This document shows, in pieces, positions 20,720 through 29,352 of a DNA stretch of 64,000 nucleotides; positions within the stretch are counted from its first letter, which is position 1, and every line of letters starts with the position of its first letter. Source of the stretch: Butyrivibrio sp. (GTDB lineage: Bacteria; Bacillota; Clostridia; Lachnospirales; Lachnospiraceae). The stretch is taken from the NCBI RefSeq assembly GCF_017433805.1, contig NZ_JAFRGN010000011.1, positions 1 to 64,000 on the forward strand, in the 5' to 3' direction. The notes under the pieces are model-generated. The model was not told the DNA's origin and did not search any database. It worked only from the letters and a program-made list of their open reading frames with translations. A program made the translations under genes and the position numbers.

Positions 20720-22599
20720 GCCTCGTAGCTGTCAATAAGCTCAAGAGAATGCTCTTCATTCATCTTCTTGCACATTGCTACAAGAGCATCAAGAGGAACG
20801 TTCTGAATCTGCTTGTTAGAACCGCGTACGTTGATTGATACTGTTCCTTCAGCAGCTTCCTTATCACCAATTACAAGAATGTATGGATCCTTGTAGTTCT
20901 TGTACTTCTTGATTTTCTCCTTCATGTTGTTGTCAGAGTAATCTGCCTCAACACGAACTCCTGCATCCATAAGAGCCTTCTCAACCTTCTTAGCATACTC
21001 GTTATGCTCAAGACGGATAGGAACGATACCTACCTGATATGGGCTGAGCCAGAATGGGAATACACCCTTGAAGTTCTCGATGATGATACCAATAAATCTC
21101 TCAAGTGATCCGTAGATAGCTCTGTGAATAACTACAGGCATCTGCATTGAACCATCCTGAGCCTGGTATGTAAGGCCAAAGTTGTGAGGAAGCTGGAAGT
21201 CAAGCTGTACTGTACCGCACTGCCACTCTCTTCCAAGAGCGTCCTTGATCTGAAGGTCAATCTTAGGGCCATAGAAAGCACCATCACCCTCGTTGATCTC
21301 GTATCCGCCTTCGCCGTACTTCTCATCAAGGATTTCCTTAAGAGCAGCCTCAGCTCTGTTCCATACCTCGATGTCACCCATGAAGTCCTCAGGTCTTGTT
21401 GAGAACTCAGCTCTGTATGTAACACCGAATGTTGAATAGATCTCATCAGCGATTGCAATTACGTCAGCAATCTCTTCCTTGATCTGTGATTCCATTACGA
21501 ATGTATGGTCATCATCCTGACGGAACTCCTGAACACGGAAAAGACCGTTCATCTGTCCAGATTTCTCCTTACGGTGAAGTACATCGTACTCACTGTAACG
21601 GATAGGGAGCTCTTTGTAAGAATGATTTGTTCTCTTATATGTCATCATGGCATTAGGACAGTTCATTGGCTTAGCTGCCATTGTGTCATTCTGCTCACGG
21701 TTATAGATTACAGAACCAGCCTGGATCTTAATGTTCTTAGGCTCTTCTGTTGGATCGTTGTTATTCTCAAGTACGCCAGGAATCTCAGCGTCAGCCTTAA
21801 GCCATCCTGATACGCCTGGAACCATGAACATGTTGTTTACATAGTGAGCCCAGTGTCCACTGATAAGCCAAAGCTTCTTGTTGTTAACAAGAGGAGCTGC
21901 GATTTCAGTGTAACCATGTCTCTCCTGTACTTCTCTTGAGTATTTAAGAAGTGCCTGGTACATCTTCCATCCTCTTGGAAGCCAGTAAGGCATACCAGGA
22001 GCTGTCTCATCAAACATGAAAAGATCAAGCTCTGCACCGATCTTCTTGTGATCTCTCTCAAGTGCTTCCTGAATCATCTTGATGTGCTTCTTGAGCTCAT
22101 CCTTGCTTGGGAAAGCATAAAGATAAATTCTGGAAAGCTGATCTCTCTTCTCGTCGCCTCTCCAGTATGCATCAGATACAGACTTAACCTGGTATGATAC
22201 GTTCATAAGCTCCTGAGAATTCTCAACGTGAGGTCCGCGGCAAAGATCCACATAGTCCTCACCTGTATAGTAAACTGTGATGATTTCATCCTCTGGAAGG
22301 TCGTTGATAAGCTCTGTCTTGAATTTCTGATCCTTGAACATTTCAAGTGCTTCCGACTTTGAAACCTCTTTACGTGTCCAATCCTCTCTTCTCTTGATGA
22401 TTTCACGCATCTTATCTTCGATGGTCTTGAAATCCTCCTGAGTTACAGCCTTAGGAAGAACGAAATCATAGTAGCAACCATCATCAATCTGAGGTCCGAT
22501 TGCATACTGAACTTCCTTGCCATAAAGCTCAATAACAGCCTTAGCCAACACGTGCGCCATTGAATGGCGGTAAACTTCTAAAAACTCTTCTTTATTCAT
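20716..22599 (-). CDS. thrS: Threonyl-tRNA synthetase lacking a TGS domain
   Basis: A 627-residue synthetase charging tRNA-Thr. The usual N-terminal TGS domain is absent: the protein opens within residues 12-16 at the editing motif HSMAH, with the editing Cys in DLCRGPHV. The class II core has the zinc ligands Cys (KPMNCP) and His (DDDHTF) and a normal anticodon-binding domain at the end. Between GHWAHYVNNMF and the KPMNCP motif lies an extra stretch of about 45 residues compared with the E. coli type. GAAAGGA precedes the ATG. No T-box is present in the 116-nt upstream gap. The insertion and missing TGS place it in a distinct ThrRS lineage. Confidence 0.95.
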   Translation of the reverse strand: MNKEEFLEVYRHSMAHVLAKAVIELYGKEVQYAIGPQIDDGCYYDFVLPKAVTQEDFKTIEDKMREIIKRREDWTRKEVSKSEALEMFKDQKFKTELINDLPEDEIITVYYTGEDYVDLCRGPHVENSQELMNVSYQVKSVSDAYWRGDEKRDQLSRIYLYAFPSKDELKKHIKMIQEALERDHKKIGAELDLFMFDETAPGMPYWLPRGWKMYQALLKYSREVQERHGYTEIAAPLVNNKKLWLISGHWAHYVNNMFMVPGVSGWLKADAEIPGVLENNNDPTEEPKNIKIQAGSVIYNREQNDTMAAKPMNCPNAMMTYKRTNHSYKELPIRYSEYDVLHRKEKSGQMNGLFRVQEFRQDDDHTFVMESQIKEEIADVIAIADEIYSTFGVTYRAEFSTRPEDFMGDIEVWNRAEAALKEILDEKYGEGGYEINEGDGAFYGPKIDLQIKDALGREWQCGTVQLDFQLPHNFGLTYQAQDGSMQMPVVIHRAIYGSLERFIGIIIENFKGVFPFWLSPYQVGIVPIRLEHNEYAKKVEKALMDAGVRVEADYSDNNMKEKIKKYKNYKDPYILVIGDKEAAEGTVSINVRGSNKQIQNVPLDALVAMCKKMNEEHSLELIDSYEA

Positions 22600-22665
22600 T
22601 TGTTTTCCTTTCTTGCAATACCTACCGGGTAATGCGCTAAAAAATATTAATGTATCATAACAAAT

Positions 22666-22687
22666 GGCATCACTTCTTCATGATGCC
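22666..22687 (-). terminator. Hairpin between the SEC-C gene and thrS
   Basis: GGCATCA (22666-22672) pairs with TGATGCC (22681-22687). On the minus strand only ATTTG follows, so it is a weak terminator of the SEC-C gene or an RNA-stability hairpin ahead of thrS. Confidence 0.5.
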
Positions 22688-22715
22688 AATTTATTATCTC
22701 TGGAAACTATGATGC

Positions 22716-23222
22716 TTAAGCATTTTTGCCGTGGCACTTCTTGTACTTCTTACCACTTCCGCATGGACATGGATCGTTAGGATATACCTTGTTCTCTTTT
22801 CTTACTGTGTGAGAAGCCTTCTCTTCCTTGTAAAGCTCTTTAAGCTTATCCTCATCGAAGATTGACTTCCACTCCTCAAGGCCATAGAGCCAGTCTGCAC
22901 CAGCTGCTACCATGTTCTTGTAAAGAAGCTCCTTGTCAAAGCCAAGGTTAACCTCTGTGTCCTCAGTCATATCGTCAATTGGATTCTGCTCCTTAAGTGA
23001 GTCATTGATACCATCAAGGAATCCAACCATATACATAAGCTCAACGCCGTACTTCTCAGCAAGACCCTTAACTGTGCCTGTAACTACCTCGTCAGGATTC
23101 TTGAGAAGCTGTGCGTAGATATCGCGTTCCTTCTGAAAATAATCTGTCCATAATCTCTGAAGATCGCCCTTGTTGGCTGTCTCAGAATAGGCTTTGTCAC
23201 GCCACTCTTGTAATAATGCCAT
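22716..23222 (-). CDS. SEC-C zinc-motif protein
   Basis: A 168-residue soluble protein ending in the SEC-C motif [18 protein letters not shown], a zinc-binding module also found at the end of SecA. The upstream part is a helical domain (about residues 20-100) resembling small stand-alone SEC-C proteins of Clostridia. GGAG precedes the ATG. The SEC-C end suggests binding to SecB-like partners, ribosomes or nucleic acid; the precise function is not known. Confidence 0.85.
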   Translation of the reverse strand: MALLQEWRDKAYSETANKGDLQRLWTDYFQKERDIYAQLLKNPDEVVTGTVKGLAEKYGVELMYMVGFLDGINDSLKEQNPIDDMTEDTEVNLGFDKELLYKNMVAAGADWLYGLEEWKSIFDEDKLKELYKEEKASHTVRKENKVYPNDPCPCGSGKKYKKCHGKNA

Positions 23223-23340
23223 AACTAATACTCCATTTCTTATATAAAAAAATTATTATTTGCATGTTTCTAAATGCACGTATGCATTATTTTAATATAT
23301 TTACCAATATATGTAAACATTAGAACAAACACCCAGTATT

Positions 23341-24144
23341 TTACGCATTCACAGGAAGTTCTACGTAAAAACAACTTCCCTGTCCCAGGGTACTCTCGCA
23401 CCAGATCCTGCCCTGATGCTGTCCTACAATGCTCTTCACTATGGAAAGTCCAAGTCCACTGCTACTCTCTCCGCCAGGTGTTCTGGCGCCGCTTACTCTA
23501 TAGGTTCTGTCAAAAATATGATCTATTGCATCCTCTGGAATGCCAATGCCTGTATCTCTTACATAAAACACAGCTGAATCAGAGGTAGTATCAACCCCCA
23601 GCTCAATCTCTGCGCCATCTTCAGAATACTTTCTTGCATTGGTAAAAAGATTATCCAGTACTCTGCTCATCTTGCCAACGTCAATCATCACATCCCTGTC
23701 ATAGTCCTCAGGCACACTAAACACAAGCTCTCTTTTCGCAAACCTGTCATCTATCTGGGCTGCAAAAAAGTATTCCTCTAGGAACTGTGTCAATGGAATC
23801 CTCTGCACTTTAAGCTCATCTCTGCCATTTTCAAGACAGGTAAGATAGTAGAGATCCTGAACCAGTACTTCCAGTGTCTGCGCTCTGTTATCGATGAGCC
23901 TTATCATATCTGCCAGTTCCTCCGGAGAAACAGCACTGCCCTCTCCTTTGGCCTTGATATAATCTATAGCGCTTCTGATTGCAGTAAGAGGGGCCCTCAG
24001 ATCGTGTGAGATATTCTCAAGCATAATCTTTCTCTCAAGCTCTGCTTCCTGTAATTTAGCATTTGCTTCTAGTAACTTCTTGGATAACTCTGCAACAGTA
24101 TTGCTGTCTACCCCTGGTTGTTCAAATCTTCTTTTATCTGCCAC
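23341..24144 (-). CDS. Soluble histidine kinase
   Basis: A sensor kinase without membrane segments: a short N-terminal coiled coil (about 15-45), the H-box ENISHDLRAPL (His about residue 47), then N, G1 and G2 boxes of the HATPase domain (DNLFTNARKY, DTGIGIP, SSGLGLSIVK). I start it at GTG 24144, which has AGGGG seven nt upstream; a TTG at 24159 would add five residues. It is last in the operon B2-ABC-response regulator-kinase. With no sensor domain, it probably senses through a partner, perhaps the ABC exporter as in antimicrobial-peptide (Bce-type) modules; that link is inference. Confidence 0.9.
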   Translation of the reverse strand: MADKRRFEQPGVDSNTVAELSKKLLEANAKLQEAELERKIMLENISHDLRAPLTAIRSAIDYIKAKGEGSAVSPEELADMIRLIDNRAQTLEVLVQDLYYLTCLENGRDELKVQRIPLTQFLEEYFFAAQIDDRFAKRELVFSVPEDYDRDVMIDVGKMSRVLDNLFTNARKYSEDGAEIELGVDTTSDSAVFYVRDTGIGIPEDAIDHIFDRTYRVSGARTPGGESSSGLGLSIVKSIVGQHQGRIWCESTLGQGSCFYVELPVNA

Positions 24145-24165
24145 TGGCTTACCCCTCAAAATGCA

Positions 24166-24858
24166 TTATTCATGCTTAACAAGCTTATAGCCCTTAGACC
24201 ACACAGTTTCTATAAGATTATCTATTCCGCTCTGATCCTGAATCTTCTTGCGAAGTCTGGATACATTGACCATAACGTTCCTTCTGTCAGCCTCTATGTA
24301 TGTTCCCCACAGCTTGATTCCAATCTCTTCAAAAGAAATCTCTCTGTTGGCATTCTGTGCCAGAAACAGCATAAGGTCATACTCTTTATTGGAAAGAGGT
24401 ATCTCTGTTTCTTCAAAGAATAACTTGTGCTGCTCTCTGTCTACATAAAAAGGATCCAGATCAATTATCATATCATCCGCTTTTTTAGCTGACTTCTGCG
24501 TATTTCTCTTGATGTTAGCTACAATTCTGACATAGACTTCTCTAAGGCTATAAGGCTTTTCGATATAATCATCCCCGCCCGCTTCAAAGCCTTCTATCTT
24601 GTCATCCTCAGATACTTTTCCAGAAAGAAACAGAACCGGAACATTTGTAATATGTCTTATCTGTCTGCAAAGCGTATATCCATCTAGCTCTGGCATCATT
24701 ACATCCAGCAAAATACAGTCTGGTTTGAACTTCTCGATCATTCCAAGTGCATTCCTTGATTTGGAACAAACCTCCACTTTGCAGTTCTTTTCCTCGAAGA
24801 ACTTCTTATTTATCTCCAATACTTCAAGATCATCATCCACCATAAAAATCTTGTACAT
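24166..24858 (-). CDS. OmpR/PhoB-family response regulator
   Basis: A 230-residue regulator with an N-terminal receiver (acidic pocket MVDDD at residues 7-10, phospho-acceptor Asp52 in LLDVMMP, Lys in the FLSGK region) and a C-terminal winged-helix DNA-binding domain (about 130-230) ending ETVWSKGYKLV. It lies 5 nt downstream of the ABC gene and upstream of the kinase, so it is almost certainly the kinase's partner. Its targets may be the divergent precursor promoter and this operon itself, which is inferred from position only. Confidence 0.95.
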   Translation of the reverse strand: MYKIFMVDDDLEVLEINKKFFEEKNCKVEVCSKSRNALGMIEKFKPDCILLDVMMPELDGYTLCRQIRHITNVPVLFLSGKVSEDDKIEGFEAGGDDYIEKPYSLREVYVRIVANIKRNTQKSAKKADDMIIDLDPFYVDREQHKLFFEETEIPLSNKEYDLMLFLAQNANREISFEEIGIKLWGTYIEADRRNVMVNVSRLRKKIQDQSGIDNLIETVWSKGYKLVKHE

Positions 24859-24863
24859 AAAAC

Positions 24864-26561
24864 TTACCCCGCGATTGAAGACATCTTCTTATCCACAATC
24901 TGAATTTCCCTGTCACAATACTGCAAAACCGATCTTCTGTGAGTTATCAAAAGACATGTTGGAGAAGGATTCCACTTTCTAATTCCTTCTAACACGCTAA
25001 GCTCAGTACTCTCATCAAGAGATGATGTAGCCTCATCCAAAATAAGGAAAGGTGCTTTTCTTACAAGAGCTCTTGCTATGGCAATTCTCTGCGCCTGACC
25101 TTCTGAAATACCTATACCCTTTTCACCAATAACTGTATCAATACCGTCTGGAAAATCCTTTACAAAGTCATATGCTGCAGCACTCTTAAGTGCCTCAATG
25201 ATTTCCTCATCAGTAGCATCTTTTTTACCCATAAGGATATTTGCCTTGATACTACCACTAAAAAGTGTATTTCCCTGAGGTACATAGGCGATAAAGTTTC
25301 TAGCATCAGGACTTGCAGACATCGTCTCGCCCGCTGCATTATAAAACTCGATATTGCCCTTCATCTTGTTAGTAAATGCCATAATAAGTCGAACCAGTGT
25401 AGTCTTACCAATTCCAGACTTACCTACAATAGCTGTAAACTCCCCTGGCTTAAAATCTATACTTGCATCTTCAAATACAAGTTCATCAGTATAACCAAAA
25501 GAAATAGTGTCTACCTTGACCCCAATCTTCTCAGGTTCAATTCTGGCTCCAGTATATTCTTCCTTAGGAAGATTCTGAATCTCTATGATACGGCCAGCAG
25601 AAGCCAACATAGAAATAAGTCTTGGTACCAACTGTGCAAGGCTGATGATTGGAGACTGTATTCTGTTAACTAACTGCAGGAAAACTGTCATAGTACCATA
25701 AGTTATAGTATTACGCGCGATGCAGATAGCACCCCATGTAAATGCTCCAATATATCCAAGCTGGAAAGAAAGTCCCATGGCTGCTGAAGCAAACATATTC
25801 GTTCTGGTTCTCTTAAACACCCAATAAATACGCTCATCACGAAGTTTAGTGAGTCTGTCTTCTGAATAGTCCTCAAGACAAAAAGACTTTTCTATAAGAA
25901 TGTTGGCAAGACTCTCCTGCATAAATGAACGATATCTTGACTCTGACTCCTGTACCTTAACTGTAAGAACTTTAAGCCTCTTACCCAGTATAACGCTGGA
26001 AAGAAGTGCAATAGGAGCAACCATAAGTGCAAAAAGTGCAAGTCTGATATCATAATATGCCAAAGTAAAGAATGTTACTAAAAGCTCTACGATAAGTCTG
26101 ATGATAGTAGGTATAGTGGTAGCAATACCATCAGAAACTGTTCCTACATCACTGGTAAGTCGTGTCATCAAGTCTCCAGTATGATATTTAGAAACATCGA
26201 TCCAGCAAGTATCAAGAATTTTCCTATAAACATTCTTCCTGATACCAAACCCAAATTTCTCATATACTATAGTGGAAAAAAGACCACTTATTATTCCCAG
26301 AAACTGAGACCCCAATATTACCGCTATATAGACAACTATAATTTTCCAAAAATCAGAAAGATTACCTATTGATGCCCTATCGATCATTTCCTTACCGATA
26401 ACAGCCATACCAACAGACATAAGGGTTGCCAGAAGGTCAAAAACCATGATCAAAAAAAGTTGTGGCACATATGGTTTGGTATAACTAAGGCACCACTTAA
26501 AATATTCCCTTGCATCATCACGTCTGCGCCAATAACGTTTTAATTTCTCAATTTTCCCCAT
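24864..26561 (-). CDS. ABC exporter (fused permease-ATPase), RiPP-linked
   Basis: A 565-residue half-transporter with six N-terminal membrane helices (to about residue 330) and a C-terminal ATPase. Walker A is VGKSGIGKTT, the signature is ISEGQ rather than LSGGQ, and Walker B is FLILDEATSSLD. There is no N-terminal C39 peptidase, so it would export a peptide already cleaved by another protease. It starts 2 nt after the B2-type protease gene and in lasso clusters this place is held by the D-type exporter/immunity protein. Likely it exports the product of the precursor across the road. Confidence 0.92.
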   Translation of the reverse strand: MGKIEKLKRYWRRRDDAREYFKWCLSYTKPYVPQLFLIMVFDLLATLMSVGMAVIGKEMIDRASIGNLSDFWKIIVVYIAVILGSQFLGIISGLFSTIVYEKFGFGIRKNVYRKILDTCWIDVSKYHTGDLMTRLTSDVGTVSDGIATTIPTIIRLIVELLVTFFTLAYYDIRLALFALMVAPIALLSSVILGKRLKVLTVKVQESESRYRSFMQESLANILIEKSFCLEDYSEDRLTKLRDERIYWVFKRTRTNMFASAAMGLSFQLGYIGAFTWGAICIARNTITYGTMTVFLQLVNRIQSPIISLAQLVPRLISMLASAGRIIEIQNLPKEEYTGARIEPEKIGVKVDTISFGYTDELVFEDASIDFKPGEFTAIVGKSGIGKTTLVRLIMAFTNKMKGNIEFYNAAGETMSASPDARNFIAYVPQGNTLFSGSIKANILMGKKDATDEEIIEALKSAAAYDFVKDFPDGIDTVIGEKGIGISEGQAQRIAIARALVRKAPFLILDEATSSLDESTELSVLEGIRKWNPSPTCLLITHRRSVLQYCDREIQIVDKKMSSIAG

Positions 26562-26563
26562 AG

Positions 26564-27019
26564 TTATTTCTTTATCCTCGACTTAAATTTAGCTACTACA
26601 GCATATCCATCGGCTATGCCATTTCCCCCGGTCACATACATTTTTCCAACACGTATCCATGAGTGAGCAACCATCTTGCCATTGTCTTCTCTACAGCCAA
26701 GATACATGGTAGATTCAATTTTCTTTTCTGCCAAGAGTCTCTGGGCTGTAAGCGCTCTTACCAGGCATTTGCTCTCCCATTTGGTTTTGTTACACACCTG
26801 ATTAACAGCATACGCAACCTTTTTGCAGAAACGGTATTCATCAAGGCTCACATCTTCTGCTGATTCCTCACCCTCTATCCCCCATTTCTTATTAAGGGTG
26901 CCAGTCTTCTCGTACAGCATCTGGAATCTGAAACGAGCCGATAAAATCCAGGCTTTCAATGTTAAACTTTTATGCTCATTATATCGAATAAATCGATATC
27001 CTCTCATCAAAATGCTCAT
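26564..27019 (-). CDS. Lasso B2-type leader protease (transglutaminase-like)
   Basis: A 151-residue protein of the lasso B2 cysteine-protease type (transglutaminase-like fold), which removes the leader during maturation. The catalytic Cys is C85 (SKCLVRALTAQRLL) and His is H119 (AHSWIRVG), with the family spacing; I cannot place the third acidic residue with certainty. AGGTGA precedes the ATG. It is the first gene of a minus-strand operon diverging from the precursor gene (125 bp apart). The RRE partner (B1) is not fused or adjacent: it lies 6.5 kb away at 33508-33771. Confidence 0.85.
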   Translation of the reverse strand: MSILMRGYRFIRYNEHKSLTLKAWILSARFRFQMLYEKTGTLNKKWGIEGEESAEDVSLDEYRFCKKVAYAVNQVCNKTKWESKCLVRALTAQRLLAEKKIESTMYLGCREDNGKMVAHSWIRVGKMYVTGGNGIADGYAVVAKFKSRIKK

Positions 27020-27143
27020 TTGTCACCTATTATAATCAAAAATTAACGAAAAAAAGTTACAATTTTGTTAGATTTCTTTACAACGTTTATTTTTTCGCGA
27101 TATCCTAATTGTCAGATAATATACATCAATAGGAGGCAGACGT

Positions 27144-27335
27144 ATGAAAACTTGGAACACACCAGAAGTTAAAGAGCTCAAGCTTAGTGGAACTGAGCTC
27201 CACGGAACAGATCAGCGCCATATAGATGGCTTCGTCTATGATGCAGAAAGAGATACAAACTGGGCATCATACAGCGGCGGAAACGTAGACAAGGACGCAC
27301 AGGGAGCAGATGTAGTCATCCATCCTAGACCTTGA
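27144..27335 (+). CDS. RiPP precursor peptide, lasso-like leader
   Basis: A 63-residue peptide with AGGAGG eight nt before its ATG. The start has the lasso-type leader pattern W4-x2-P7-x-V9, L12 and Thr17. The end is polar and acidic, with three Gly, no Cys, and ends HPRP. If Thr17 is at -2, the core would start at Leu19 with acids at ring positions 5 and 10, both unusual. If the core starts at Gly21, Asp28 is at position 8 and a Gly1-Asp8 ring is possible, but Thr would be at -4. Either core is 43-45 residues, far longer than known lasso peptides, so trimming or a different chemistry is likely. It is the only plus-strand gene between 23 and 40 kb. Confidence 0.8.
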   Translation: MKTWNTPEVKELKLSGTELHGTDQRHIDGFVYDAERDTNWASYSGGNVDKDAQGADVVIHPRP

Positions 27336-27362
27336 TGAAACTATCATCCACTATTTTGTACT

Positions 27363-27390
27363 AAAAGGAGTCAGTGTTGGCTCCTTTTTA
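27363..27390. terminator. Bidirectional terminator, precursor / cyclase
   Basis: AAAAGGAGTCA and TTGGCTCCTTTT form a stem with one G-U pair and a 3-nt loop, with A- and T-runs on both sides. It stops the precursor transcript on the plus strand and overlaps the end of the cyclase gene on the minus strand. Confidence 0.85.
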
Positions 27391-29349
27391 TGTGTATTCA
27401 AGCAAAAATGCATTTAAAGCAGAAACCCTGACAATATCCATAACATTTTCTTCTGTTATTTCCTCGCGCATCAATTCCTTAACTTTTTGATCATCCATAT
27501 AGTCAGATATACTATCTACAAGCTCTAATTCCTTGTGATTATCCCCAAACCCACGGCATCTCATCACCTTATCAGCTGACTGTCGTCCCTTGTATCTAGT
27601 CTGTAATCTATCATAGTCAGGAAGATAATCATCGAGATACTCTCTTACAAGTCTTCTCTCAAGGCCATTGTATACGAACTGCTCCGGTGGAAGTGACGCT
27701 ATAAACTCCACAATTCTCTTATCCCTTGTCGGATCTCTTAAAAGAACTCCATGGTACAGACTGAACCTCGTATCATACAATCCTTGAGTTTGGGTAATAC
27801 TCACATCCCCAAGATTTCGGAACATCTTTTTGATTGGAATAACACTGTTTGGTCCATAAAAAGTAAAACGTTTTTTTAGCAACCTCTTGACTTTATATTT
27901 CCTGACAAGCTCCTGCCTTACGTATTTCTTGTCAAGAATATACTTAAAACTGCATTCCCCCCCAACAGAGAAAGCAATTCGTTCTATCAAAGTAGAAACA
28001 ATACCATCAAAAAGCACCTTTCTTGGTATACCATATCTTTCTCCAAAACGGGCAAGCTGCTCTTTAGCACCTAAGACATTTCCAGATAATAGTTTCTGGA
28101 AAAAAAGTTCCTTCATATCACCTTTGGATATGGTGAAATTACCAAACTGTCCATTAAGCAACACTTTACAGCCTTTTGCAGCCGCAGACCTGATAATATA
28201 GTCAAACCAGACCTGATTAAGACAAGCCTTACCTGGCACTTCATACATATGTATGAACCTATCCATCTCAGTAAACGGGCTTAATCCCTCACAGGAACAG
28301 AATTCCTGAACTATATTGGGATACCCGGCTATAATACGCTTCACACCTTCACTCTCATCAGGTTTTTCAAAACCACCTGTGGGGCGCTCAAAATCCTTCA
28401 GTGGAATAGATGTGAAGCCATAAAGCTTCTTTCCTTCTGATGCAAGCTTTCTTGCTGCAACTGTCGCTACAGAAGATGAATCAAGGCCGCTACTAATCAT
28501 AGCCGCTATTTCTCCATCAGTATCAATTGCATCTTCAACGCACCTGAAAAAGACTTCTCTGAACTTTTCTCTATATATCTTATCCTCAGGATTATCAGGC
28601 CATTTTATTTGAGGCCTATCGCTAACATTTTTCCCCGGATTAAAATATTCATACTCTTTACTATGCCAACTATTATCTCCGGTAATCTTAATATAATTAC
28701 CTCGAAGTGTATGTCTTATATACTCAAAAGGTGTTCTGTCAGGGAATACATACATGTAAGGTGATGAAGATGCCTGACTGCCAACCATAAACTTCTCATC
28801 TAATCCCCTGCACTCTTCAGGCATCGCGGCTAAGATAGGTTTAGTAAGCGTAGAAAAATATAGCTCATCTCCACATATGCTATAGTCTACACACCGCACG
28901 CCCATATGGTCTGTAAAAAGGTAAAACTCGTTAGACCTTCTGTCATAAACAGCAATAGCAAATAACCCATGTATATGGTCTACAAAATCACAGTGCCAGG
29001 TTTTCCAAGCCAAATAAGCAAGTTCACCATCAGGCGTATCGGCATTCAAGCCCACATGTCCCAACCCTTGAAGCTCATCTATAAGCTCAGGTCTTCCATT
29101 TAAAACTATATCAGCAGTAAAAACAGTATCGGACTCTTTGTCATATAATGGAAGCAGCTCGCCTGCAGCCCTCTTGTTAAAATACTGTATACCGCAGGAA
29201 AAAAATCCATTTTCAAAGAAGCAATCCTCGAATCGATCTATCACGCACTCCTCGTAGGGTTTCTTCATAAAAGAGCTTTTTTCTTTTAACTGTTCTATTG
29301 ACTTCCCCAAGTCGCCTTTTAGCTTAATAAATCCCCAAATTGCTGACAT
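27388..29349 (-). CDS. Asparagine-synthetase-like macrocyclase (lasso C-type)
   Basis: A 653-residue asparagine synthetase B homologue. The N-terminal glutaminase domain lacks the nucleophile: the start reads MSAIWGF, not MC, as in lasso cyclases. The C-terminal synthetase domain has the ATP-pyrophosphate loop SSGLDSSSVA (about residue 285). Lasso cyclases adenylate an Asp/Glu side chain and let the core N-terminus attack it. It is the last gene of the nine-gene glycan-RiPP operon, 3 nt after the HPrK-like gene, and faces the precursor. The missing Cys and the context favour a cyclase over true asparagine synthesis. Confidence 0.85.
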   Translation of the reverse strand: MSAIWGFIKLKGDLGKSIEQLKEKSSFMKKPYEECVIDRFEDCFFENGFFSCGIQYFNKRAAGELLPLYDKESDTVFTADIVLNGRPELIDELQGLGHVGLNADTPDGELAYLAWKTWHCDFVDHIHGLFAIAVYDRRSNEFYLFTDHMGVRCVDYSICGDELYFSTLTKPILAAMPEECRGLDEKFMVGSQASSSPYMYVFPDRTPFEYIRHTLRGNYIKITGDNSWHSKEYEYFNPGKNVSDRPQIKWPDNPEDKIYREKFREVFFRCVEDAIDTDGEIAAMISSGLDSSSVATVAARKLASEGKKLYGFTSIPLKDFERPTGGFEKPDESEGVKRIIAGYPNIVQEFCSCEGLSPFTEMDRFIHMYEVPGKACLNQVWFDYIIRSAAAKGCKVLLNGQFGNFTISKGDMKELFFQKLLSGNVLGAKEQLARFGERYGIPRKVLFDGIVSTLIERIAFSVGGECSFKYILDKKYVRQELVRKYKVKRLLKKRFTFYGPNSVIPIKKMFRNLGDVSITQTQGLYDTRFSLYHGVLLRDPTRDKRIVEFIASLPPEQFVYNGLERRLVREYLDDYLPDYDRLQTRYKGRQSADKVMRCRGFGDNHKELELVDSISDYMDDQKVKELMREEITEENVMDIVRVSALNAFLLEYT

Positions 29350-29352
29350 CTC

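Noticed and set aside
22600..22715. T-box leader upstream of thrS
   Set aside because: The gap is only 116 nt and contains no GGGTGG-type T-box motif.
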